Origin: Gammaproteobacteria bacterium
GTDB taxonomy: Bacteria > Pseudomonadota > Gammaproteobacteria > Competibacterales > Competibacteraceae
DNA: 64,000 bases
Assembly (NCBI GenBank): GCA_024235035.1
Contig: JACKNE010000014.1
Coordinates: forward strand, 61,634 to 125,633
Direction of reading: 5' to 3'
In this document: in pieces, positions 1 through 9,242 of the stretch
Position numbering within the stretch: the first letter of the stretch is position 1
Layout of the letters: each line of letters opens with the position of its first letter
The notes under the pieces: model-generated
What the model saw: the letters and a program-made list of their open reading frames with translations, nothing else
Told to the model about the DNA's origin: nothing
Databases searched by the model: none
Program-made: the position numbers and the translations under genes

Positions 1-1
1 A

Positions 2-1882
2 TTGGTCGGAGATACCTTAAAGCTGATTTTGGAACTGGCGGATTCCTCAGGTACGGGTATTGCGCGAGAGACGCTGAATGTAACTTCAGTACTGAACGGT
101 TTATCCTTGCTCACAGATGTCGATTCTGATGCGCTAGGTTCAACGTTGCAAGTAACGACGAATTCCAGCGGGGTGGCGGAACTCAACCTGAAGATCAATC
201 AGAACGGCCAGGATACTATCACAGCAACTTGGCCAGGCGATGCAGCTGACCCTACGACACTACAGCTGACTGCTTCTTCCGATAAGATTGTGATCAAGGT
301 GGTTGATGCTACGACTAATCAAGCTGATGTGATTGGCATCAGTTCCGTAGGCAATATCGAAGTCACCTGGACGACTCTGGTCAATTGCGCTGATCCGAAC
401 GGCTGCTTGGTATCGCCAGCGGATATCACTTTGGTCACGACCAAAGGCACCTTGACGGTGACCAATCCTGGAGGTAATCCGCTGCTCGGTACAATTGCTT
501 CCAGTGTGCCGGGAGGATCGACGATTACGGCAACTGGGAAGACGACCAGGAATGGTCAGACGGTTACCGTGACGTCAGCCCCGAAAAGTATTCAATTCGT
601 TGCGCAGACGCCGTTACCCAGTAAGTTTGTCGTACAAGCGAATCCATCGACGATCCCAGTGAATGTGCCCCCAGCGACATCGAGTCAAAGCACCATCACT
701 GCGATAGTGCGCGATGCGAATGACAATCCTGTGCCTGGTATTCAAATCACCTTTAAAGTCACTAAGGATACGAGTGGTGGGGTGCTGAACTCTGCGGTGG
801 CAACGACGGATTTTTCCGGGCAAGCAAGCGTTGTCTATACGGCCGGCTCCAGCGCCACGCCTGAGAATGGCGTAGTGATCGAGGCGACTGCGACAACTCC
901 CGTCAGCTTGTCGGCGACAACAGCGTTGACCGTCTCCAAGCGGGAAGTCTTTATTACGCTGGGCACGGGTAATACCATCGTTGAACTGAACTCCACGACT
1001 TATGCTCTGCCTTATAGCGTGTTAGTGAACGATATTGTGGGTGGTGCGGTTCAAGGGGCCGTTGTGGCCTTGGATACCGTTCCTTCGCAGTATCGTAAGG
1101 GGCAGTATTTTTGGAATGGCGTGGTGTGGGTGCCGGTAGTCGCTGTCGTCTGTGACAACGAGGATATCAATAGCAACGGTATTCTCGATTCGGGTGAGGA
1201 TGTCAATGGTAATGGGCGATTGGATCCAGGTAATGTGGTGACGCCATCAGTGGCGTCTATCGTGACGGACGAGGATGGCTTCGGCGATTTTGATGTGCTC
1301 TACGCCCAGCAATATGCAAACTGGATCAACAATGTGTTGACTGCGCGCACCAAGGTGGGAGGTAGTGAGGATGTCGAAGTTGCTAACTTCGTCTTGCCCG
1401 CGCTGGCAGCAGATTTGGCTGCGGAGACGCAGTCGCCTCCAGGCCAGCCCAGTCCATTTGGCGTGTTGCCGAACTGTACGGTGTCCGCTGAAACGGAGAA
1501 TTCTCTGAATCTGACCGCTGCGCCGGGTGCAGGCGTACCTTCTAATCCTCCGCAGGATCTCGAATTGTCTGTGGGTACATTGTTTACCCCGGCTGAGTCT
1601 GCAAGTGGCACTGTGACTGTGGTGGTCAACTTGAGCGGTTTCGCGGGTGATCTCACGGGAACCTCTGTGATCGCCAATACGAGTTCGGTTGTAGCTAACG
1701 TTGATATCTCTACGTCTCCAGTTCTTACGACCACGGGATCGCAAGTCGTGTTTCCGGTCACTGTAAGCAATACCAGTACAACGGATAGTGTGCCTGTTTC
1801 ATCTGCAGGGATAACGGTAGGGAATATCACGTTTGCAGTCGGAGACGCGAAAACTGTGATGAGAGTTGTCTTAAAGCAATAG
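2..1882 (+). CDS. Secreted Ig-like (Big_1-type) repeat protein, 3' part
   Basis: This is the C-terminal 626 residues of a larger protein; the frame is open at the window edge and the first codon (TTG) is not a credible start. The composition is rich in Thr, Ser, Val and Gly with very few Cys, as expected of stacked extracellular beta-sandwich domains. At about residues 215-315 there is an invasin/Big_1-like unit of the type 'STITAIVRDANDNPVPG...ITF', followed by 'TDFSGQASVVYTAG'. Residues about 386-411 hold two consecutive EF-hand/dockerin-like loops (DINSNGILDSGE, DVNGNGRLDPGN), which suggests calcium binding. There is no C-terminal membrane anchor or sorting signal. The likely role is a surface or secreted adhesin-like protein; the real function is unknown. 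A strong terminator follows the stop. Confidence 0.7.
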   Translation: MVGDTLKLILELADSSGTGIARETLNVTSVLNGLSLLTDVDSDALGSTLQVTTNSSGVAELNLKINQNGQDTITATWPGDAADPTTLQLTASSDKIVIKVVDATTNQADVIGISSVGNIEVTWTTLVNCADPNGCLVSPADITLVTTKGTLTVTNPGGNPLLGTIASSVPGGSTITATGKTTRNGQTVTVTSAPKSIQFVAQTPLPSKFVVQANPSTIPVNVPPATSSQSTITAIVRDANDNPVPGIQITFKVTKDTSGGVLNSAVATTDFSGQASVVYTAGSSATPENGVVIEATATTPVSLSATTALTVSKREVFITLGTGNTIVELNSTTYALPYSVLVNDIVGGAVQGAVVALDTVPSQYRKGQYFWNGVVWVPVVAVVCDNEDINSNGILDSGEDVNGNGRLDPGNVVTPSVASIVTDEDGFGDFDVLYAQQYANWINNVLTARTKVGGSEDVEVANFVLPALAADLAAETQSPPGQPSPFGVLPNCTVSAETENSLNLTAAPGAGVPSNPPQDLELSVGTLFTPAESASGTVTVVVNLSGFAGDLTGTSVIANTSSVVANVDISTSPVLTTTGSQVVFPVTVSNTSTTDSVPVSSAGITVGNITFAVGDAKTVMRVVLKQ

Positions 1883-1898
1883 TCATGGGGTTACGGGA

Positions 1899-1930
1899 TA
1901 ACGGTGAGAGATGGCTCTCACCGTTATTTT
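1899..1930 (+). terminator. Rho-independent terminator
   Basis: A perfect 12-bp stem (TAACGGTGAGAG / CTCTCACCGTTA) with a four-base loop is followed by a T run. It starts 16 bases after the stop of the Ig-like protein. Confidence 0.9.
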
Positions 1931-2005
1931 CAGGGATTGATCCTTAGTTAGCTGACTCGCCAGCATGCGAGTGGGCTGGTTTGAAGCCTCTACGAGGAAA
2001 GGGCG

Positions 2006-2042
2006 AAACCGCTCCCTGAAAAGATTCAGGAGCGGTTTTTTT
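2006..2042 (+). terminator. Second terminator-like hairpin
   Basis: AACCGCTCC(C)TGAA pairs with TTCAGGAGCGGTT with one bulged C, followed by seven T. It backs up the first terminator and insulates copA. The mirrored A-rich side is too short to be convincing on the other strand. Confidence 0.75.
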
Positions 2043-2169
2043 GTAGATGGATTTGCGGTATGTTGTTTTCAGCTTGACTGAAGTTGTAGAGTTCTCTGAT
2101 CGTTGCAACCTTGGAGGGGATATCAGCCTTGCACTGTAAGCTGACCGAGTTCCAAAGAGCGGATCGTCT

Positions 2170-4398
2170 ATGACCATCTCAGCATTTTCTTCACACCGAC
2201 TAGCTGTCACCGGTATGAGTTGCGCGGGTTGTGTGGCGGCGGTGGAAAAGGCATTGCGCAGCACACCTGGTGTTGCCACTGCTAATGTGAATTTTGCTGA
2301 ACGCACCGCGCAGGTCAGTGGCGACGCTTCTCCAAGCATCTTGATTCAGGCAGTCCGCGCTGCTGGTTATGATGCCGCCGAACTCAAGGATGCCGTCGCC
2401 GAATCCGAACGCGACGCAGCCGAACAAATCCGTTACCGGCGACTCATTCGCAATAGCATTGTGGCCGGTGCATTGGCCGCGCCGCTGATGATTGCGGAAA
2501 TGGTTGGCTGGCTGCCCGCGCTGACTACGCCCGCTGGCCAAGGCTTTTGGATGGTCACCGGCTTGCTGACACTGGTGGCGCTGATTTACAGCGGCAGCCA
2601 TTTTTTCACAGGGGCCTGGCGACAATTTCGTCACCACAACGCCAACATGGATACCCTGATCGCTCTGGGTACCGGCGCGGCCTGGTTCTATTCGATGCTG
2701 GTCACATTGTTGCCTGCCAGCGTTCCCAGCTTAGCGCAACATGCTTACTTTGAAGCCGCAGTCGCTATCATTGCCTTGATCAACCTCGGCTCCGCCTTGG
2801 AAAGCCGCGCGCGCGGCAAAGCCTCAGCAGCTATCCAGCGTCTGCTCGGTCTGCAACCGAAAACTGCCCGACTGATCGAGGGTGATCAGGAGCGAGATGT
2901 CCCCATCGAAATCTTGCAACCCGGCGCATTGATCCGAGTGCGCCCTGGCGAGAAAATCCCGGTGGATGGCGCCATCGTCAGCGGCCAGTCGACGGTGGAT
3001 GAATCCATGCTGACTGGCGAACCGCTGCCGGTGGCCAAGCAGGTTGGTGATTCGGTTACTGGTGGCGCCCTCAACAAAATCGGTACTTTCGTGTTTCGCG
3101 CCACCCGGGTCGGTGAGGAGACGGTGTTGGCTCAGATCATCGCCAGTGTGCGTCAGGCGCAAAACAGCAAGCCACCCATTGGTCGGTTGGCGGACCGGGT
3201 GGCGGCAGTCTTTGTCCCCTCGGTGCTGATCGTTGCCGTGCTGACGGCTCTGGCCTGGTTCAATTTCGGTCCTGAACCTCGGATTGGCTACATGTTGGTC
3301 GCTACCCTGACCGTGTTGATCATCGCTTGTCCGTGTGCGCTGGGACTCGCTACGCCGATTTCTATCATGGTCGGTGTCGGCAAGGCGGCTGAACATGGGA
3401 TCTTGGTCCGTGACGGTGAAGCTTTGCAACGCGTCGGACAGTTGACGACCGTGGTGCTGGATAAGACCGGTACCATCACGACTGGTCAGCCCACTGTGAC
3501 GACCGTGGTCGCCGCCGCTGGTTTCAGTGAGGACGAGGTGTTTGCCGTGACCGCTGGGCTGGAAGCCGGTTCCGAGCATCCGCTGGCCCAGGCTATTCTC
3601 GACGCTGCTCGCGAGCGCGGCTTGGTCATTCCTGCGGTGGAACAGTTCGAAGCCATCGTTGGCCATGGCATTCGCGGTTCGGTCCGTGGTCAGGTGTCGC
3701 TGGTGGGCAACCGTCGGCTGCTGGAGATGCAGAAAATCGATGTGACCCCGCTTCAAGCAGAAGCCGAACGCTTAGCCGTTACTGGGCAGACGCCGATTTT
3801 CGTTGCGGTGAACGGCCAGGCAGTAGGCATCGTCGCAGTGGCTGATCCGCTAAAGTCGGATTCCACGATGGCGATTACCCGGTTGCGGAAGCTAGGCTTG
3901 AAAGTGGTGTTACTGACCGGTGATCATCTCGCCACGGCTCAGGCCATTGCTGCACAAGTTGGGATCGAGCGGGTCTACGCTGAGGTAACGCCGACCGATA
4001 AAGCCCGCATCATCGTCGGATTGCAAGCCGACGGCGAAGTCGTCGGTATGGTTGGCGATGGCATCAACGATGCTCCAGCACTGGCCCAGGCCGATGTCGG
4101 TTTGGCAATGGGGACCGGGACTGACGTCGCGATTGAAAGCGCCGGCATCACCTTGGTGCGTGGCTCCCTATACGGTGTCGCCGATGCCATTGCCCTGTCA
4201 CGCGCTGTCATGAGCAACATTCGGCAAAATCTGTTCGGCGCTTTTATTTACAACATCTTGGGTATTCCGCTGGCAGCGGGCGTATTTTATCCTGCGATCG
4301 GACTATTGTTGAATCCGATGCTAGCCGGCGCGGCTATGGCGCTGTCGTCCTTGACCGTCGTCAGTAACGCCAATCGATTACGAGGTTTTCAACCGTAG
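2170..4398 (+). CDS. copA: Copper-translocating P1B-type ATPase
   Basis: Inner-membrane Cu(I) export ATPase of 742 residues. It has one N-terminal heavy-metal-associated domain with the metal motif GMSCAGC (Cys18 and Cys21). After the transmembrane segments it has the CPC ion-site motif (about 387-389), the phosphorylated Asp in DKTGT (Asp431), the SEHPLAQA nucleotide-binding motif and GDGINDAP near 630. All catalytic motifs are intact. The family often has two HMA domains; here there is one. The ATG is preceded by only a weak Shine-Dalgarno. Upstream, TGCAA (2104-2108) and TTGCA (2129-2133) form a loose dyad that could be an operator, but I do not see a clear CueR box. A short membrane-peptide gene and a small membrane protein follow on the same strand. 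Confidence 0.95.
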   Translation: MTISAFSSHRLAVTGMSCAGCVAAVEKALRSTPGVATANVNFAERTAQVSGDASPSILIQAVRAAGYDAAELKDAVAESERDAAEQIRYRRLIRNSIVAGALAAPLMIAEMVGWLPALTTPAGQGFWMVTGLLTLVALIYSGSHFFTGAWRQFRHHNANMDTLIALGTGAAWFYSMLVTLLPASVPSLAQHAYFEAAVAIIALINLGSALESRARGKASAAIQRLLGLQPKTARLIEGDQERDVPIEILQPGALIRVRPGEKIPVDGAIVSGQSTVDESMLTGEPLPVAKQVGDSVTGGALNKIGTFVFRATRVGEETVLAQIIASVRQAQNSKPPIGRLADRVAAVFVPSVLIVAVLTALAWFNFGPEPRIGYMLVATLTVLIIACPCALGLATPISIMVGVGKAAEHGILVRDGEALQRVGQLTTVVLDKTGTITTGQPTVTTVVAAAGFSEDEVFAVTAGLEAGSEHPLAQAILDAARERGLVIPAVEQFEAIVGHGIRGSVRGQVSLVGNRRLLEMQKIDVTPLQAEAERLAVTGQTPIFVAVNGQAVGIVAVADPLKSDSTMAITRLRKLGLKVVLLTGDHLATAQAIAAQVGIERVYAEVTPTDKARIIVGLQADGEVVGMVGDGINDAPALAQADVGLAMGTGTDVAIESAGITLVRGSLYGVADAIALSRAVMSNIRQNLFGAFIYNILGIPLAAGVFYPAIGLLLNPMLAGAAMALSSLTVVSNANRLRGFQP

Positions 4399-4484
4399 AG
4401 CCGGTCTTCGCAGCCGACCTAAACGATAGGAAACCTGCTCCACATTCCGTTGAGCTATAGAAATGAGGCGACCAGTAATTTGAC

Positions 4485-4565
4485 ATGACTGCCTTGATCG
4501 TCAACCTTGCCGGATTGGGTCTGATTGGCCTGATTGCCTGGTGGTTCTGGATCTCTGAGCCATGA
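4485..4565 (+). CDS. 26-residue membrane peptide downstream of copA
   Basis: A tiny frame starting MTALIVNLAGLGLIG and ending WWFWISEP. It forms a single hydrophobic helix with a Trp-rich exit. Its TGA overlaps the ATG of the next gene (ATGA), a translational-coupling arrangement that argues it is translated. It resembles the N-terminal anchor of small copper-associated membrane proteins found next to copA genes, but without their soluble domain. A role in copper handling is only inferred from position. Confidence 0.5.
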   Translation: MTALIVNLAGLGLIGLIAWWFWISEP

Positions 4566-4933
4566 ACCGGTTACCTCCACCTCAGCCCTCTTGGCTCGGT
4601 CGTTTGGGGGTCGCTCTGGTTTCGGTGGCCACAGTGGTCATCGGTTTGGTCACGGCCTCGCTGTTATTTGCCCTACTGCTGACGGTCGGGCTGGTGCTGG
4701 CTGGCTGGGTGTGGTGGCAATTTCGCCGATTGACGCGCAAGGCGCGGGCCATCAAGCCGCATGACCTTGAAGGCGAATATACGGTCGAATATACGGTGGA
4801 GAATGAAGGCGCGATCGAGCCTGCCCGACCCGCTCTGGAAGATCGGAAGGCATTGGATCGGAGAGATTTCGATTCGTTGTCGCACCGTTCTAAGCCCGAT
4901 AAAAAACGCCGTGCATTTCAATTTCGCCACTGA
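4562..4933 (+). CDS. Small two-helix membrane protein, unknown
   Basis: A 123-residue protein. A proline-rich start is followed by two adjacent hydrophobic segments (about residues 14-34 and 36-54), then a basic patch (FRRLTRKARAIK) and a charged cytoplasmic tail containing a short EYTVEYTVE duplication. I do not recognise a named family. It is coupled to the 26-residue peptide by an ATGA overlap. Its end overlaps the likely start of the following histidine kinase by about 23 bases, so it may be co-transcribed with the two-component genes. Function unknown. Confidence 0.6.
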   Translation: MNRLPPPQPSWLGRLGVALVSVATVVIGLVTASLLFALLLTVGLVLAGWVWWQFRRLTRKARAIKPHDLEGEYTVEYTVENEGAIEPARPALEDRKALDRRDFDSLSHRSKPDKKRRAFQFRH

Positions 4934-6851
4934 TTCCTACACACAGTACATCCGCGCTTGGCAAGTACGGATGCTGCCCGCGCAATTTCCATTGGATGCT
5001 GTCGCTAGCCTATTCAGCGCGCCCACGCTGGTGTTGCTTGTCTGGAACGTCATTCCTCACCCGGTGCTGCTGACTTGGCTGGCATTGTTGGAAACGACCG
5101 TCATTATTCGGTTGATGATAGCCCTTGCCTTCCGGTATCGCGCCGGTGTGGTGGATGATCCACTGACAGTGTGGGCCGCTTGCTATACTTGGGTGAGCAT
5201 AGCGACTGCAGTTTGCTGGGGAGGGACGGTGGTTCTGCTGGCCCACTTGCCCTTACCAGCCTATGACGCTCTCATCGCCCTGATATTAGCTGGTTTCCTC
5301 ATCGGTGGGATGTTGAGCTTGACCCCGGCGCTGAGCGCTTATTTGGCCTATGCCTTGCCGTTGTCTCTGCCGCCGATCTTCTGGTGGTTGCTACAAGACG
5401 ACTTGATCTACGTCGCCTTGGGCGTGGGTGGTTTTTTTTATCTGTTGCTGGCAGTAGGCGTAGCATACCGTTACCAGCAGACTCTTGCCCAAGCACGGCA
5501 ACTGGCGTTGGAGAATGGTGAACTGGTTCGATCCTTCACGGCGGCTAGAAAGCGAGCTGAAAAGGATCATCAGCAGCTAGCCGAACAACAGGCGGCGCTG
5601 CAGGACAGTGTGGATGCGATGCGGGAATTGTATCGAGTGATCTCCTCCTCCGCTCGTTGCAGTCAACGGATGCAATCCATGCTGATGATGGGCTGTCAGC
5701 GCTTTGGATTGGCGATTGGTATCTTGGCTCGGATCAAAGGCGATCGCTATGAGATTATCCAGGCTCAATCACCCAATGGCGAAATGAATCCAGGGGATGT
5801 CTTTGCCTTGGACAATACCTACTGTCGCGATACCCTACTTCAGGGACCGGTGGGATTCGAGCATGCTGCAACGGGTATCCAACGCGATCACCCCTGCTAT
5901 CGAAAATTCAAACTGGAAGCTTATTTAGGCGCTTCAGTGTGGGTGAGCGGTTCAGTATACGGAACATTATGTTTCTCTGATCTTCAGCCACGCGCTAAAC
6001 CGTTCACGATGGTCGATCGGGAGTTGATCCAGTTGATGGCTCAATGGGTCGGCAGCGCATTGGAGCAGGAGCACATGGCGGCGGCTGCACAGAGACAGCA
6101 AACCCTGCTGGCGCATGCCTCGCGGCTTAATACCCTTGGAGAAATGGCTTCTGGACTGGTTCACGAAATCAACCAGCCGATTACCGCGATTGCGCTCTAC
6201 ACCGAAGCGGGTTTGACGCGATTGCGCAGCCGCACGCTCGAAGGGAATGAGCTGCGAGAGATGCTGGAGAAAATCGCTGCGCAAAGTGCGCGAGCCAGCG
6301 CCATCATTCAGCAGATTCGTCGTTTTGCCCGCCAGGGCAAGCCCCAGTATGTCCCGGTGCGTATCCAGGATCTGCTGGATGAAATCGCCGACTTTCTCAA
6401 TTTGGAAGCCCAACGTCATACAGTTCGTATCCGCTATGATACTCCTTTGGAATTACCGCCGGTGCTGGCTGATGCTCTGCAGATCCAGCAGGTGATCCTT
6501 AATCTGGTGCGCAACGCCATCGATGCGGTAAGCAGCCGAGAAGAAGTCGGTAAGATCATTCTTTCCGCCCGCCTCGATCAGGAGATAGTGGAGATCGCAG
6601 TCCAAGATACAGGCCCCGGCCTGGAGCCAAATATCATCAGTCAGTTGTTGCATCCCTTTTTCACCACCAAGCCTCACGGTCTCGGCCTGGGTCTGCCAAT
6701 CAGCCAATCGATCATTGAGGCGCATGGTGGCCAGCTGTGGGTGACTCCCAATTCCGGTCCGGGTGTGACCTTCCACTTCACCTTACCGGTGGCTAAAGGC
6801 GCTGATTTGCCCGAATATGCGCCGGATGTCCTGTCCGTCGAAACGAGTTAG
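4911..6851 (+). CDS. Membrane histidine kinase (MASE-like, GAF, HisKA, HATPase)
   Basis: About 646 residues from the GTG at 4911. The open frame reaches back to 4761, but that part overlaps the previous gene and looks non-coding; ATG 4971 is another possible start, though it cuts into conserved-looking sequence (QVRML). The N-terminal part has about six hydrophobic helices (MASE-type sensor), followed by a short coiled region and a GAF-like domain (around ACGSVWVSGSVYGTLCF-type sequence). The HisKA box LVHEINQP has His418, and the HATPase part carries N (LVRNAIDAV), DTGPG and GLGLGLPIS motifs. No receiver domain is present, so it must signal through a separate regulator, probably the FixJ-type protein two genes downstream. 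The signal is unknown. Confidence 0.85.
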   Translation: MHFNFATDSYTQYIRAWQVRMLPAQFPLDAVASLFSAPTLVLLVWNVIPHPVLLTWLALLETTVIIRLMIALAFRYRAGVVDDPLTVWAACYTWVSIATAVCWGGTVVLLAHLPLPAYDALIALILAGFLIGGMLSLTPALSAYLAYALPLSLPPIFWWLLQDDLIYVALGVGGFFYLLLAVGVAYRYQQTLAQARQLALENGELVRSFTAARKRAEKDHQQLAEQQAALQDSVDAMRELYRVISSSARCSQRMQSMLMMGCQRFGLAIGILARIKGDRYEIIQAQSPNGEMNPGDVFALDNTYCRDTLLQGPVGFEHAATGIQRDHPCYRKFKLEAYLGASVWVSGSVYGTLCFSDLQPRAKPFTMVDRELIQLMAQWVGSALEQEHMAAAAQRQQTLLAHASRLNTLGEMASGLVHEINQPITAIALYTEAGLTRLRSRTLEGNELREMLEKIAAQSARASAIIQQIRRFARQGKPQYVPVRIQDLLDEIADFLNLEAQRHTVRIRYDTPLELPPVLADALQIQQVILNLVRNAIDAVSSREEVGKIILSARLDQEIVEIAVQDTGPGLEPNIISQLLHPFFTTKPHGLGLGLPISQSIIEAHGGQLWVTPNSGPGVTFHFTLPVAKGADLPEYAPDVLSVETS

Positions 6852-6863
6852 CGAGGTCGAATC

Positions 6864-8477
6864 TTGGATTTTCCACCATCGCCTCCTCCATCTTCATCAG
6901 TGGGCGAGGGCCATGAACGATGGTTCGGCGATCGAATGGCTCGTCTCTGGTTCGAAGGGTGGCGCCGCTGCAACTCTCCGGCCTTGCTGAGTTTGCTGTA
7001 TATCGTTGCGAGTTTGCTCTGGTTGGGAGCTGATCATCTGTTCTTCCTCATCGGGCTGAGTAACGTCCTGTCGTCATTGCCTAGCTTGTTCAAGAACAGC
7101 ATAGGCGTCATGGTGAGTGGTGGTCTGTTATACGGTCTGCTGCTTGCCCATGCCCGCAAAGCTCGCCGCGCCCGCCAGATGCATGAATATGTCGAAGATC
7201 GCTTGCGGGGCGCGCGCGATGAGATGGAAAGCCGGGTCCAGGAACGCACGGCGGAATTGCAGACCATCAATCAGACTCTGAAGCGGCAAATTGCAGCCCG
7301 CGTCCAGGTGGAAATCGCTCTGCGCGACAGCGAGGAGCGGTTTCGCCAGTTGGCCGAGCATATTCGCGAAGTGTTCTGGGTTTACGGGATTGTCGAAGAA
7401 CGCATGATCTATATCAGCCCGGCCTACGAGGAGATTTGGGGACGGTCGGTAGCCAATTTTCATGAGCGACCGTTCGATTGGCTGGAAGCGGTCCATCCTG
7501 ACGACCGATCACGTATCCAGGTAGCGCACGTCGCCAAGTCCCAGTCAGGTCATCTGGAAGAAGAGTATCGGATCGTGCGGCCTGATGGCGCTGTGCGTTG
7601 GATTTGGGATCGCGGTTTTCCGGTGCGTGACGAAACTGGCCATGTCTATCGCATCGCCGGGTTAGCGGAAGATATCACTGCTCGCAAACTGGCGGATGAT
7701 CAGTTGCGTCGGCAGCAGGCGGAGTTGGCGCGGACGTCACGGCTCAGCTTGGCCGTCGAACTGGCATCCAATCTGGCGCATGAGTTGAACCAACCCTTGG
7801 CAGCCATCGTTGCTTACACCCAGGCCTGCTTGACCCTGTTGCGGCAAGGTAAAACCGATCCTCGCGAAATCACCACTACCTTCGAGGAAGTGGTCAATCA
7901 GAGTTTACGAGCCGGTGAGATCATCCGCCATCTACGAGAGCTGGTACGGCGACACACCACTGTACAGACCGTTATCGACCTCAACACGGTCATTCATGCG
8001 GTTATCAGCTATGCACAGCTGGAATTGCGCCAAGCCAAATTGGACTTGAAGCTGGAATTAGCGGAACCTCTCCCCAGGGTGCTGGCGGATGACCTGCAGA
8101 TTCAATTGGTCGTGCTTTACTTGCTGCGCAACGCCATTGAGGCCATGCAGGAGACTGACGGTGGACCGCATCAGTTAGCGATACAAACGGCTCTGCTCAA
8201 TGCAAATGTCGTGTTGGTGACCATCCGTGATACAGGTCACGGTTTCAGCGGAGAAATCGCCGATCGGTTGTTCCAACCTTTCTTCACGACCAAACCCGGT
8301 GGAATGGGTCTGGGGCTGTCGGTCAGCCGATCGATCATCGAAGCTCAAGGTGGACAGCTGTGGGCGACACCGAACCCAGATCGCGGCGTATCTTTTCACT
8401 TTACCCTACCGACTCCTGTGACGGTTTATCCTTCTTATTCCAGTCATGAACTCGACTCCGACCGTTTTTCTCATTGA
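6864..8477 (+). CDS. PAS-domain histidine kinase, FixL/DctB-like core
   Basis: A 537-residue kinase. The TTG start is chosen because a GAGG sits about eight bases before it; ATG 6936 is an alternative. Two hydrophobic segments near residues 35-95 are followed by a coiled region, a PAS domain with PAC motif (about 150-275: SEERFRQLAEHI, then EEEYRIVRPDGAVRWI), a HisKA box (LAHELNQP, His306) and a HATPase domain (LLRNAIEAM, DTGHG, MGLGLSVS). The catalytic core is closely similar to that of the kinase just upstream, pointing to an old tandem duplication with different sensor parts. The end overlaps the response regulator by 32 bases. The PAS ligand is not evident. Confidence 0.88.
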   Translation: MDFPPSPPPSSSVGEGHERWFGDRMARLWFEGWRRCNSPALLSLLYIVASLLWLGADHLFFLIGLSNVLSSLPSLFKNSIGVMVSGGLLYGLLLAHARKARRARQMHEYVEDRLRGARDEMESRVQERTAELQTINQTLKRQIAARVQVEIALRDSEERFRQLAEHIREVFWVYGIVEERMIYISPAYEEIWGRSVANFHERPFDWLEAVHPDDRSRIQVAHVAKSQSGHLEEEYRIVRPDGAVRWIWDRGFPVRDETGHVYRIAGLAEDITARKLADDQLRRQQAELARTSRLSLAVELASNLAHELNQPLAAIVAYTQACLTLLRQGKTDPREITTTFEEVVNQSLRAGEIIRHLRELVRRHTTVQTVIDLNTVIHAVISYAQLELRQAKLDLKLELAEPLPRVLADDLQIQLVVLYLLRNAIEAMQETDGGPHQLAIQTALLNANVVLVTIRDTGHGFSGEIADRLFQPFFTTKPGGMGLGLSVSRSIIEAQGGQLWATPNPDRGVSFHFTLPTPVTVYPSYSSHELDSDRFSH

Positions 8478-9066
8478 CGATGATCAAGCTATCCGCGATG
8501 CAGTGGGATTGTTGTTACGTGCTAATGGCTTGGCGGTAGAATCTTTCGCTAGCGCCGATGATTTCCTGGCATCCAACGCCATTCGATGGCCGAGTTGCCT
8601 ATTGCTGGATGTGCGGATGCCAGGCATGAGCGGTCTGGATTTGCAAAAACACCTGCAAGCGCGAAATCAACGGATTCCGATCATCTTCATCACGGGCCAT
8701 GGTGATGTGCCGATGGCGATTCGGGCCATGAAGGCTGGCGCGTTCGACTTTGTCGAAAAGCCTTTTCAAGCGGAGATCCTGCTGAACCGAATTCGCGAAG
8801 CGCTGGTGTTCGACGCCCACGAGCGCTGTCGGCAAGCGCAACGAGACGAGGCGGCAGCGCGAATGGCATTGTTGTCGCCGCGCGAGCGAGAAGTGCTGGA
8901 ACGAGTGGCTATCGGCCAATATAACAAAGTGATTGCCGCTGAACTAGGTATCAGTATTTCCACTGTGGAAATCCACCGTAAGCGGGTTATGGAAAAGCTG
9001 CAGGCTGAGTCATTATCGGATTTGATTCGGTTGCAGGCGTTGTGCGACGGGGATAATCCAGAATGA
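8446..9066 (+). CDS. FixJ-family response regulator (REC + LuxR HTH)
   Basis: A 206-residue regulator. The receiver domain has acidic pocket residues DDD (11-13), the phospho-acceptor Asp55 (LLLDVRMPG), Thr83 (ITGHGD) and Lys105 (FVEKPF). A LuxR/FixJ helix-turn-helix follows (about 141-190, LSPREREVL ... STVEIHRKRVMEKL). It overlaps the upstream kinase by 32 bases, so it is very likely its partner; the first kinase has no other nearby regulator and may feed it too. The family activates transcription from DNA sites as phosphorylated dimers. Targets are unknown. No terminator is obvious in the 176 bases that follow. Confidence 0.92.
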   Translation: MNSTPTVFLIDDDQAIRDAVGLLLRANGLAVESFASADDFLASNAIRWPSCLLLDVRMPGMSGLDLQKHLQARNQRIPIIFITGHGDVPMAIRAMKAGAFDFVEKPFQAEILLNRIREALVFDAHERCRQAQRDEAAARMALLSPREREVLERVAIGQYNKVIAAELGISISTVEIHRKRVMEKLQAESLSDLIRLQALCDGDNPE

Positions 9067-9242
9067 TTTTTGGCGCAGGCTTGGACTAACCAGCACTCCA
9101 TGCATAAAACCATTGATCGGTTATCGCGATCAAGCTAACACTATACCATTACTGACAGTATGCCCACCGACCGACTGATATCAGCGCACCATGCAGGTGG
9201 AAAGTCGGCTGATCGAGCTGATTCATTGAGGCGAGGTGATCC

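Noticed and set aside
2103..2133. CueR operator upstream of copA
   Set aside because: Only TGCAA/TTGCA match around a long spacer; the expected dyad and 19-bp spacer promoter could not be identified.
2824..3756. Long minus-strand open frame opposite copA
   Set aside because: The product is rich in His, Gln, Asp and Arg as is typical of the antisense of GC-rich coding DNA, with no family resemblance. copA itself is certain.
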